DNA of 64,000 bases from Lantana camara (Eukaryota > Streptophyta > Magnoliopsida > Lamiales > Verbenaceae), in NCBI GenBank assembly GCA_037501455.1, contig CM074860.1, positions 49,734,501-49,798,500 on the forward strand, given 5' to 3'. The notes under the pieces are model-generated. The model was not told the origin of the DNA. It saw nothing but the letters and a program-made list of their open reading frames with translations, and searched no databases. How positions within the stretch are numbered: the first letter of the stretch is position 1; each line of letters opens with the position of its first letter. Made by a program: the position numbers and the translations under genes. Shown in pieces: positions 22,054-33,202 of the stretch.

Positions 22054-24510
22054 TGTAACGCCCTGACTTTTCGGCCGTACAGGTATGACGTATGTGTTTA
22101 TTATTTTCGCACTTAATTGCTTATTGGTTTTATTCTTGTTTATTTAATTCGTTACTTGTCTTACTTTAGATTTATTTGAATAATTGTTTTGAACTTATAT
22201 GAATTTGAATGTTTGTTTTATGATTATGATTACGTGTCTCGTTTGAATCCGAATTGCTTTTCGTTTTGCGTGCAAACTTGGAATACGTGAATTATATGCC
22301 TTATGATCGTGTTTATATACTCGTTACATGATTTTGTTCGTCTTTGTTTGAGTTTTGGATTCGTTTGTGTGATCGGAACCGAAAAGGGGCTAAAGAGCAT
22401 TTAGCGCACCTTGGGTTCCGGGTGGCGTAACTTGAGCTCAAGAACTCGAAATTGAGTTCCGTCACCTCCATTGCATTTGTATCGACGATTCGGATCTAAT
22501 GGCCATTTGAATCCCCGAATTTAAACTAAAAGAAGCACCTCGTACCTAAAACGACCTCCATTGACTATTATTGAGTTTACGGACCTATACTAACACACCT
22601 AAACACCAAACCTAGACCTATACCCACTTGCTACACCCCTCACTCTCCTCTCTACTCAGCCCCATTTGGACCACCCTCTACCAAGAGAAGAAAAATTCAG
22701 CCAAGAAGGAGAAAAGAGAAGAAGAAGAAGAAAACTCTTCACCATTTGAGATTTTGAGCACATCTCACCACCATCTTCCAACATTTCTTGAAGGTAAGCC
22801 CATATTTGTTATATAATTCTCTTTATGGTTATTTTAAGTTAGGATTTGCAAGATTTCTCCAAGTTATGAGCATGGTTTGATGAAGAGGATGAATAATAAG
22901 GGTTATATGACTTTTGATGATTCAATCTTGTTCCTTTGGATTTTCTTGGAGTTTTATGAGTGTTAATTGATCCTAAAGCATGATTTTATATTTGTATGGA
23001 CTTATCTTGCATGGTAGTTGGGAATTAAATGAATTGCCATTATTGTATTTGAATGAAAATAGAAGAATATGAACTTGGCCTCATCTTTTGCATATGTTTC
23101 ATGGTGTAGCTTGTTCCTTGGCATGGATTGCATGAATTCTTAATGCTTAAGCTTACCTTAGGGTGTTGTTTGTTGTTTATTCTTGGAAGTTGGTGTTTTG
23201 CTGAGTTGTTGCTCTTTTTCCCCTGTGTGTTCTGCTGTCGGGCAGGGACACACCCTTGTCGTTTTTTGAGACTCGGGCGTGTCCCTCTTGCCTTTCGTGT
23301 CTGTACTTAGACACGGGGGTGTCATGAAAATGCCTTGGCATGAGACACCCCCCGTGTCCCCTGGTCCTTTTCATGCCTGTACTCGGACACGGGCGTGTCA
23401 CCTTTTTGACTAAGAGGGTGACACCCCCATGTCTCCCTGCTTTCTTGAGTGTTTGTTTTGCTCTTCATTTATTCATTCCGTATTATTCCTTTGTATTGTT
23501 TATGACCTTTACGCACCGTTTACATGTTAATGTTTGAGTTATAATTGTTCTATGAAACCCATGACTTGAATTGCTATGGCCTATGGAAGTTATGAACGAA
23601 TTACTTGGTTATGTGACTTCATGACATCTATTTACTTCTTATGCATCTCATATTATGTGCATAGCATTGCCGTGCATCATATATGGTCATTTTGAGTCTC
23701 ACACTACCTCTTTTGCACAGATTTGGGTCCGGTCGGAGACGAGGGCGATCAGTGAGACTCTTATGCTTCTTCTTTTGCCTTTACAAGGTAGGTTTCTCTA
23801 CTATTAGTTATGATGACCCAATATATTCCTTATGTGAAAAGTTTTAAGCCAAATTAGTATAATTTATAATCGAGTCTCTTTAGAGTAAATAACTTCGAAC
23901 GTAAGCCTTTCTTTTATGTATCCCCTACCTTATGATTTTGGCGAGAACATGTATGAAAACACTGGCCCAGGAACTTAGTGCTTGTGGCTATCTGGAGAGG
24001 CAAGGGTCGACGGTGATCCCTTGCACTAGTTCGAACAAAACTTCGGTGATACCGGCCCTCGCTAGGAGATTAGTAGGGTGTGGGAGCGGAGGCCTTTAGG
24101 GATTCATATACCCCATTGGCCGTAATGTATGGGTGGTCGGGCCTTGGAAACCCGTACACCACGCGGAGGAAAAGGTGTATATATATGGTTATGAAAGAAT
24201 CGTATGAATGTGCACGAAAGATTATGTGTGTGATAACTTAATAATTAATGATTATGATTACACAATGTGTAGGTTGGAGATTATGCACACCCACTCGTTG
24301 GGCCATGAATACCCTTATGAATGAATATGATGGTTGTAATCCCGTTGATGCTTTCCTTGGCGTACCCACTTGGGAAATGTTTCAAAAACCTCAATTGGGA
24401 TTATGACTTGCATGAACGTGTTTAAATTCTGCGATATTTATATACGATGCCCTGTTTTTTTTTACCCACTAGTCTCCTTTAGACTGAACCCGGTTTGTTT
24501 TTAGTTGTGT
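22054..24510 (+). repeat. Ty3/gypsy LTR 1 (3' end missing)
   Basis: It starts TGTAACGCCCTGACTTTTC and carries the shared block GGGGCTAAAGAGCATTTAG near 22386, a GACACGGG palindrome array (23246-23433) and the GGATTCATATACCCC..GGTCGGGCCTTGG region common to this LTR class. It stops after TTTAGTTGTGT, where an equivalent position in LTR 2 continues for roughly 440 more bases. LTR 2 starts there. The 5' side inserted into the E-family remnant. No gene is seen. Confidence 0.85.
23246..23433. repeat. Array of GACACGGGCGTGTC-type palindromes
   Basis: Words with GACAC/GTGTC arms: gacacgggggtgtc (23310-23323), gacaccccccgtgtc (23344-23358), gacacgggcgtgtc (23386-23399) and gacacccccatgtc (23420-23433), with two more eroded ones between 23246 and 23285. 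The array starts about 1.19 kb from the LTR start. Confidence 0.8.
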
Positions 24511-25615
24511 TGTAACACCCCGACTTTTCGGCCGTACAGGTATGACGTATGTGTTTATTAATTACGCTTTTAAATTATTTAATTATATAATTAATTTTTT
24601 ATTATGATTATAATTATAATTAATTATTTTTAATTATTTTTATTTCGTTACAAATTTTCATGAATATTTTAAATTGGAAATTAATTGTTAATTGAATTTA
24701 TAATGAAATGTTCCTATAATCATGAAATGCATGCCTTTCTTATTCGAATTCAATTCCAATTTTTGGGAAAACTTGGTATGTATGAATTATGTGAGTTATG
24801 ATTATGCTCGGCGCTTGATTTCGAACTTGTTTGACATGGTTTTGGATTTATTTTGTTTGAACGGGACCAAAATGGGGCTAAAGAGCATTTAGCACACCTT
24901 TGGTTCCGGGCGCCGTATCTCCGAGATATGAATATTTGATTGAATAGTAAGGGTTAGAGGTATTCTTGGAGTTTATGGATGAATTCTTGTAATTTCTTTT
25001 GATTTGATGCATCATAAATGAACTTAAGGCATCGGTTATTACTTATATGAACTGATTTGGCATGGTACTTGAGGATTATTGATGTTTCCATTAATGAATT
25101 CCAAGTTCTTGCAAGTTATATCATGGGATATGTTGCCTTCGTTAACTCCTACCTTTGCTCGGTTGTGTGTGATGTATATGGCATGATTTTGCTGCACTTG
25201 AGAATGGTTTGTATTGGTGTTGCTGCTGAGAATTTCCTGCTCCATCCCCTACCCTTTCCCCTGTCCGAGACCAACTGCTGCTGCGATTTGTTCTTGGAAG
25301 AGAAGCAGCCGCGAGGCCGCGTTCCATTTGTGCTGCTACCCTGAGAGGCCGCGCCATGAGCTACGTTATTGGAGGAAAATTGGTGAATTATTAGGCACGA
25401 CCGTGCATGGACAAAGCTATTTTCCCCTCGAGGCCGCGCGGTTGGGTCCGAGTGCTGCTGTGTTTTTGTGTGTTTGTGTTGTGTTTTTTTTTTTTTTTTT
25501 GTGTGTTTGTGCTGTGTCTTTGTGTGTTTATGCATGTGTGTACATATACATATATATATTATGTAGTGCATAATGTGCTCATGTATAATATATATAGTTA
25601 TGCATGTGTGTGTAC

Positions 25616-25659
<44 letters not shown>

Positions 25660-27189
25660 ATTGATAGAATGATATATTATATATTGTTTGATTTATTTGA
25701 AATTATGGAATAAATTGGTTATCTATTTCACATCCATACCTTTAATGATTTGAATTCCTCTATTTTATCTATTTTACAATTGTAAACTTGATATATTTAA
25801 GTTATGATTGTTATATGAAATTCATGACTTGAATTGTTATGACTTATGAAACGATTGGGCTTGAAACCTTCATATATTGAATATACTTGAACGAATTACT
25901 TGATTATGTGACTTCATGACATCGTTTTACCTCTTATACATCTCATATCATGTGCATAGCATTGTCGTGCGTCGTATATGGTCATTTTAAGTCTCACTTC
26001 ACTTTTGTTGCACAGATTTTGGTCCAGTCGGAGACGTGGGGTCTTTGAGGGTCTTGTCCTTCCTCTTTTGTTTTAACAAGGTGGGTTTCTCTTCTAATAG
26101 TTATGATGACCTGATATAGCTCTTATGTGACAAGTTTTAAGCCAAATTAGTGTATTTATATATCGAGTCTTTTTAAGTAAATGATTTCAATGTAACCATA
26201 CGTTATGATTTTGGCGAGACATGAATGAAATCACGCGTCCAGGAACTTAGTGCATGTGGCTATCCGGGAAGGCAAGGGCCAACGGTGATCCCTTGCACTA
26301 GTTCCAACAAAACTACGGTGATACCGACCCTCGCTAGGAGATTAACGGGGAATGGGAGTTGAGGCCTTTGGGGATTTATGTACCCCACCGACAGTAATGA
26401 ATGGGTGACTGGGCCTTGCAAACCCCTCCACCACCCGGAGGAAAAAGGTGTATATGTATGATTAGGAAAGAATCGTATGAATGTACACAAAAGGTTATGT
26501 GTGATAACGAATGAATAATGTGTATGATTACACAAGGTGTAAGTTGGAGATTATGCACGCCCACTCGCCGGACCATGAATATCCCTAATGAATGAATATG
26601 ATAGTTGTAATCCCGTTGATGCCTTTCTTTGTTTTACCCAGTTGGGAAATTATTATAAAACTTCGGACGGGATTACGGCTTGCATGCATATGTTTAAATT
26701 CCACAATATTATATATTATGCCCACAAGTGTCCTTTAGACTGAACCCGGTTTGTTTTCACTTGTTTTGGTGTAGGTTCGGGGAGTTCTAGGCGGGAATAC
26801 GAGTCAGTTGAGTCTTGCATTTTATCTAGCACTTTCTTTAAGTTTCACATACACTCACATTATTATTATTTATTTCGATTATGATGTTGGGTGTATTTGA
26901 TTATGATGGGCCATGTGGCGTTGATACTTGACAACACTTGTATATACTTTGATTTTGTAGCTTGAAGCTCATTGTATATGTTATATGTTAATAATTGCTT
27001 CCGCTTTAATGTTTTTGCTCTGATTTTATATTATCTCTTCTTGAATGGTTTAAGGGTTAGCTCCTGCCTAGCATAGCGTGTGTGTTGTGTCCCCGTTCGT
27101 TGGGATTTGGCACGTGCATGGACTTTCCATTTCATATGCTGGTCGGGTCTCGGTGCGGTTGATGTGGTGCCTTGCACTCGAGTAAAATA
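24511..27189 (+). repeat. Ty3/gypsy LTR 2 (5' LTR, ~2.68 kb)
   Basis: It starts TGTAACACCCCGACTTTTC and is collinear with LTR 1 in the first ~100 bp, in the GGGGCTAAAGAGCATTTAG block (24874) and in the 3' third. The 3' end, about 27189, is placed from the PBS spacing by comparison with the LTR ending at 62156. The middle differs from LTR 1: three GAGGCCGCG words (25312-25440), a poly-T run (25486-25500) and a TA run. Being followed by PBS and gag it is a 5' LTR. Confidence 0.85.
25621..25657. repeat. (TA)n microsatellite in LTR 2
   Basis: A 37-bp uninterrupted TA run after TG/TA-rich sequence. Its position relative to the LTR resembles the AT run at 939-977. Confidence 0.95.
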
Positions 27190-27197
27190 TCCTTGAG

Positions 27198-27209
27198 TGG
27201 TATCAGAGC
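27198..27209 (+). other. Primer-binding site downstream of LTR 2
   Basis: TGGTATCAGAGC, the initiator Met-tRNA type, followed by CTAGGGTTGCAAAACC, a sequence also found after the PBS at 62164 and, in reverse, before 18218 and 39286. Confidence 0.9.
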
Positions 27210-27403
27210 CTAGGGTTGCAAAACCTGGGCTCTCGTGCCGTGTTGAGTCAGTTTAGGTCGTATGGCTTTAGGAACTACTTATCAATGTGGTTTTCATACA
27301 TCTCTTATGTGCTTATGTGCTTTAATTCTTGGTTTTTGATGAATTAATTGAACTCTGATACATGGACTAAACATAACATGCATTTTCAGTGTTTATTTGA
27401 CAG

Positions 27404-27837
27404 GATGCCTCATCGGAGGCATAAAGATCGATCCCCGGACCGTCACCATGATCGTGACCGTACTCCTACTCCACAAGCACAACAAGAACCATAACCGCCT
27501 CCATTGAACATGTAACACTTTATAGAAGCTGTCTTTAACTATGTTGAGCATCGAAGAGCTCAAGCTCCCCCACCACAACAAGCTGAGCAACAACCACCAC
27601 CTCCACCTATTCACCGCGATTCTCATGGAATATTTCTGAACTACAATCCCCGAAGGTTTTCGGGCTCTATAGATGATGCGGTCTCTGAGGGATGTTTGAC
27701 ACAAATTGAGATAATTTATAGCATCCGACAGTTTACTACATAAGAGAAGGCTCAATTCGCCATTTTTCAATTAGATGGCGAGGTATATGATTGTTGGGAA
27801 AGGACAAGGGAAAAGCTTGATGTAGATGGAGAGGAGG
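27404..27837 (+). pseudogene. gag: Gag remnant of the LTR 2 element
   Basis: The ATG at 27404 opens an Arg/His/Asp-rich start (MPHRRHKDRS), then a Pro/Gln-rich stretch. Three in-frame stops follow: one just after the run of Gln codons, one in the next ~30 nt, one later. The same frame then shows a Ty3/gypsy Gag core signature (FLNYNPRRFSGS and LDGEVYDCWE). It is cut off at 27837 by unrelated sequence. Role in an intact element: capsid protein. This copy is dead and has no pol in the window. Confidence 0.75.
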
Positions 27838-27970
27838 TGTAATATCCCACATCGGTTGGGAAGGAGAACGAAGCCTGCCTTATAATAGGGGGTGGAAACC
27901 TTTCCTTGTGGACGCGTCCTACGTGGGTGGGTGCCTGAGGGCTTAAATTTCATCACGTGGGGATAAAACC
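27838..27970 (+). mobile_element. TRIM-like or small LTR fragment
   Basis: It begins TGTAATATCCCACATCGG and continues GGGAAGGAGAACGAAGC, ACCTTTCCTTG and GTGGACGCG. The CCCACATCGG word after a TGTA start is typical of terminal-repeat-in-miniature (TRIM) and related small LTR elements widespread in plants. Only ~133 bp remain before the next LTR at 27971. The assignment is from memory of the family word, not from alignment. Confidence 0.5.
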
Positions 27971-30900
27971 TGTAGCGCCCCTAACACTACAACCCCGCAC
28001 CGTTGTACTTCCCCAGTGGATGTGAGACCTAGCACTCGAGAAATACTCCGGCGAACGGACAAGACTATACAATACCAGAGTATGAAATTTAAATGCAATG
28101 GAGAAATAAACTTAAACAATTAGAAAGAAGCAATAACCAGAGTTAAACAGGGCATATATTATTAAGTTGAGTAAGTATTTACAGTGATAGATCTTAATTC
28201 ACACGAGAGTGCTTATTAAAAGATGTACATGCACTCTTGGTAAACCCTGAATAATTAAGATGTAACACCTTGAAGCTTCAAGATACCTCTAAGGCGTCGA
28301 TCTGTGGATTCCTGAAATCATGAGTTAAAGAGTAGGAGGGTTAGTCAAAATGACTAAGTGATGGTGGTTTGAGGTTTATAATTATAAGTAAAGTTTTGTA
28401 AAATCTTTTAACCAAGAAGGTCTTGGTTTGAAAATATGATAAATAATCACAAATTACTATATGACAATAATATTCGGTTCATATTAGTTTTAAACAGTAG
28501 GAGTAGGGGGAATATAAGTTATACTTTAGAAAATATGAACCATTTTGAAGAAATTATTTAGTGCCCGCAAGCTAGGCTTCTCGAACCTTAACTCCTTAAA
28601 ATTCGAGAAAAATAGTAACGAAACTGATCAAGGTGTCGGTACTTAATAAAATAAATACGATAATACCAGCCTTCACCCCTTAGTGTCACGTAGGGGAGCA
28701 AACCCTAGTGATGATGAACAATATTGTGGGAGGGATGTACTTTTTCTCGTCACTTGATGTGGAATAACTAACCTCCGGTTAGACTATCTTCAAGATCTAG
28801 TTGGCAGCTGACATAATAGTAGACCTCGGCCCGTGCCTCCCGGACTACTACTTCCACCAAGAACACCGGGTCCATAAGAAAACTCTAATTTTACTTGCAA
28901 GACGAGAATATTTACCGGGAGAAAGTACTAAGTACTTTCGGTTACATATATGAATTTTGGACAATATTGTAATTTAATATGAAGCAATTTTCCCAAAAGG
29001 AATAATAATATTTGAAAAGAAATTCAATAAAATAAATTAAATATTTTATCATGATTCCAGTTGAAAATATTTTAACCCTTACCGAGTGTCTTGACGGATT
29101 AGGAAAAATCCTTAGGGTTTCACTCTTCGATTATGTCCTTGCCTGAAAGTACTACTACCAGCTTAGGACTAAGTCTTACTACTTGAATAACCAATGTACA
29201 AGAAATCCTGCTAAGCTAGAGTTATATTTTGGAAATCCTTATTTAATCCCAGATTTTTGGAAATTCTAGGTAAAAGTTATTTTTAAAATTGCAAAATATT
29301 ATTTTATATTAATATTTGAAATCTGTACAAGATTTTATGAGTCAAATTCTTCATTTGAAATTAAAAGTCAAAGTTACTATTGAAAAATGGTTACTATTTA
29401 ACCTTTGGGGATTAAACAGTTTTAAACACAAAATCACACACACACACACTTATACACACTAGCACACGGTACGCATACATACTTCAAGAACATCAATAAC
29501 ATGTTCTTAAGTCTATTTGAATATTCATAGAACATATTAGACATACTAGATCATGTTCATATTTATAACATAAAATTTGAGACATAATGTAGAAAAATAT
29601 ATAAATTTCTCATGAAAAATAATTCCTAATTAAATTTCCTAAGCATGCATTTCTTCTAATATTCAAGAACATAATTATGAACATATGAACACATATTTAA
29701 ATAAATTTATATAATAAACATTCATTTTTACAATTTAAATTCCTAACCTAAATTTATAAAATATAAATTCCTAAAACATAATTTCCTATCATGAATTTCT
29801 AAACATAATATAAAGCATATAAAATATAAATTAAAATGTATAATTTAAATATAAAATAAAACATAAATTAAAGCATAAAAAAAAAACTAACCTTGAGAGT
29901 TTTGGGGGAGTGTGGTTCGTGAGTGGTGAGGGGAGAGAAGAGAGTGTTTTGTGTGTTGGAAGTGAAGAGATTTGTGACTTAGAAATGGTCTCTTGAAGGG
30001 TATTTATAGGTAGGAATTAGGGGTCTTATAGCAAATTCTAAGAGTATGTTAGAGATGTGGAGATTTTCAAGTCACACAAGTGTTGTGAAACTATGGAGGA
30101 AATGTGGAAGAATTCTAACTTGCACAATTGTATGGAGTTCTTTTAAGAGATGTGGAAGAATTAGATCCATTCCTCTAAACTTTATATTCTTAGAAATTGT
30201 TATTTTAGGAAAGTGATGTCATGAATGATGTTATAGTAAATAATATAAATATAAAATAATGTAAAATTTATTCAAGAGTCGAGAGACGAGAACTTGAAGT
30301 GGTAAAAATAATGAAAGAGTGAGTGAAAAATAAGCTTCGTTATGATTATAAATGTGGAATGTTTAGGTTTTTCGTTTACAAGTTATGAACGTTAGAGATG
30401 ATGAAAATCATGATAATATTATATAGACAAAGCTATGATGAAGTTTAAAGGTTGGAAAAATTATCATAGTTTAGAGAAAAATTCAAGAAACGTTTTAAGT
30501 ATAATTTTGAATATTGAATGAAAGCTAATTATTTAAAATAAAATGATAATTTTTAAAAAGGAAAATATTTTTAAAATATGCTATGGTTGGAATAAAGTTT
30601 TGGTAAATGTATGAAAATTCATAAAATAATTCAAGGATTGTTTTTACTGTAATATTGAATATCAAAAAGTGAACGAATAAGAAGTTGTTTTACGGTGTGA
30701 ATAGTGACTAGGGTTTTTAGACGGTTTTTGATACTACTCGAGTTAGGATGTGAATCATGGTTTACGGAAAATGTTAAAATCCTCGAAATAATGTGAGGAT
30801 TTGTTTGGTTATAGTATTGAGTAGGAGAAAGTGTTTCGAGGAATAAATTCAAATTTAGGAAAATCTAGGGCTTTAGGGGCATTTTTGGAATTTCAACCTA

Positions 30901-31130
30901 AAATTGTAGGAATTGGTTTTGAAGCCTATGAAGGGATTTTAGGTGCTGGAAAGGAATAAATACTGGATTTTTAAGATTTCTATGGGAAGAGTTTCAAGGT
31001 ACATACTTAATAAAGGAAAGAATTAAATTTACGAACTTTTAATTAGCACTATAGCACATAAGAGCACATAAATCACATAAAAATGCAATGCACGAAGTGA
31101 ATAAATAGGGATCGAGATTATAAACGCTTC
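27971..31130 (-). repeat. 3' LTR of element C
   Basis: It starts on the plus strand with TGTAGCGCCCC, i.e. the LTR 3' end. It shares GAAATACTCC.GCGAACGG with element A's LTR (12966) and the later AGCTTCAAGATACCTCTA word, so C is a diverged relative of A. It has a minus-strand TATA box (30001-30010) and a CA run near 29435. The right edge stops at TATAAACGCTTC; the terminal ~60 bp, PPT and chromodomain region are deleted, and pol follows at once. About 3.1 kb. No gene is seen. Confidence 0.8.
30001..30010 (-). promoter_or_regulatory. TATA box of element C LTR
   Basis: Minus-strand CCTATAAATA followed by CCCTTCAAGAG, in a position equivalent to the element A promoter. Confidence 0.55.
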
Positions 31131-33202
31131 TAGATACATTCTAGTATCTCAAAGGGTCCAATATATCGAGGGCTTAACTTTCCACCTTTCCCAATTCGTA
31201 TAAAGCCTTTTCTTGGAGAAGATTTCAAGAATACCTTCTCGCCTACTGCAAATTCTATGTCCCTTCTTCGATTATCAGCATAGCTTTTCTGCCTATCTTG
31301 GGCAGCTTTGATTCTTTGTTTGATGATCTCAACCTTTTCTGCTGCTTCTTCTATCCAACTCTTAGCAGTATTATCTTGGGGTTTCTTCTTCTTAACTCCT
31401 TTGGCTTCATCCATATCCCAGTATAATGGAGATCTACATTTTCTTCCATACAAAGCCTAGTAAGGTGCAGCTTGGACAGAAGCCTGATAACTATTGTTGT
31501 ATGCAAATTCCACAAGGGGTAGGCAATTCTTCCAATTATCTTGGAAGTCTAAGGCACAGACCCTCAACATGTCTTCCAAGTATCTGATGGTTCTTTCAGA
31601 TTATTCGTCCATTTGAGGATGTGCTGCCATGCTGAAGTTTAGTTTAGTACCCATCATTTCTTGAATGTTCTGCCAAAGTTGGGAGGTGAACTTTGGATCC
31701 CTGTCTGATACTATACTAACGGGTGCTCCATACAACCGAATGATCTCCTTTTGATAGAGCTTGGCTAGAGAGTTAACTTTATCGGTTGCTTTGACAGGTA
31801 AGAAATGTGCGGATTTTGTTAATCTATCGATGATGACCCAAATACCATCAAATCCTCCTTTAACCTTGGGTAATCTATAAACAAAATCCATGGTTACCTG
31901 ATCCCATTTCCAAGTGGGGATAGGTAATAGTTGCAACAATCCTCCAGGTCTTTGATGTTCTGCTGTAACCCTTTGACAAGTTAGGCATTTCTTGATATAG
32001 TTGGCTATGTCTCTTTTCATACCGTTCCACCAGAAATGCCTTTTGAGGTCTTGATACATCTTAGTCCCTCCAGGATGTATCGTATAACGAGTTTTGTTTG
32101 CCTCGTCCAATATTTCTTTTCGAATTATAGAAGGCACGCAGACCCGATTCTTGTATTTCAAGATCCCTTGATCATCTATTTTGAATTTTTCCTCAAGATC
32201 CCTTTCTGTGGAATGGAGACATTTTTGAATCCACTCATCTTGGACTTGGGCTTCCTTTATTTTCTCATTTAGTGGTGATAATACCACTAAGTTTGCTAAC
32301 GGAGCCCTTGAAACTAAATTTATCGATTTTTGTCTGTTACTTGAAGGCTTTCCTGAGAGTGACGCTAAGCTTGACTTTCGACTTAAAGCGTTAGCCACTA
32401 CGTTAGCCTTTCCTGGATGGTACTGGATTATACAATCGTAATCTTCTAGAAATTCCATCCATATCCTTTGCCTCATATTCAATTCCTTTTGAGTAAAAAG
32501 GTATCGTAGGCTTTTATGATCAGTGAAAACTTCAAAAGTAACCCCGTACAAATAATGTCTCCACTTGGTAAGAGCAAATACAATTGCTGCTAATTCCAAG
32601 TCATGAGTAGGGTAATTTTCCTCCTTAGGTTTGAGTTTTCTCGAGGCATAGACTATAACTTTCCCATGTTGCATCAGTACACAACCTAGTCCTTCTTTAG
32701 AGGCATCGGTACAAACAGTATAACCTTCTTTTCCTTCGGGTAACGTTAGTACTGATGCAGATGTCAACCGTTGCTTTAATTCTTAGAAACTTTTTTTACA
32801 CCGTTTGGTCCATTCAAATTTTCTTTCCTTCTTTGTTAACTTTGTGAGAGGTGCAGCTATCTTGGAGAAGTCCTTTACAAACCTTCGATAATAGCCTGCA
32901 AGTCCTAAGAGGCTTCTCACTTCTGATGGATTTCTTAGTGTTTTCCAGTTTGTAATTGCTTCAACTTTTGAAGGATCTACTTCAACACCTGATCCCGAGA
33001 TTACATGTCCGAGGAATACAACTTTCTCTATCTAGAACTCACATTTACTGAACTTAGCATATAGCTTACGATCTCGCAAAGTGTTTAACACTATGCGAAG
33101 ATATTCAACATGTTCCTTGGGCATTTTTTGAAAATATCAAAATGTCATCGATGAAGATGAGCACGAATTTATCCAGATATGGTCGAAATATTCCATGCAT
33201 CA
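31131..33202 (-). pseudogene. pol: Element C pol, 3' half (RT end, RNase H, integrase)
   Basis: It is collinear with element A pol. The minus-strand text gives the RT FIDD box (around 33135-33160), RNase H (TDASKEG near 32700), the integrase zinc motif (H..H, CLTC) and DDE landmarks ([12 protein letters not shown], then AHPQ near 31610-31630), plus integrase C-terminal landmarks (FEILEC). Open stretches of 388 and 107 codons are separated by stops and shifts: one just after AAHPQ, one in the connection near 32785, others near 33030 and 33130. The C-terminal tail and chromodomain are deleted. The 5' half of the same pol lies at 42686-43430; an E element splits the RT. Confidence 0.9.
33198..33202. 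repeat. Target-site duplication CATCA (left) of element E
   Basis: CATCA precedes the element's TG end and recurs at 42686-42690 after its CA end. Removing the element and one copy restores collinearity with element A pol around 9012-9022. Confidence 0.92.

Noticed and set aside
25142..25664. Several overlapping ORFs of 71-156 codons on both strands in LTR 2
   Set aside because: They read through GC-rich dyads, poly-T and TG/TA repeats inside an LTR. They are mutually overlapping and contain low-complexity runs.
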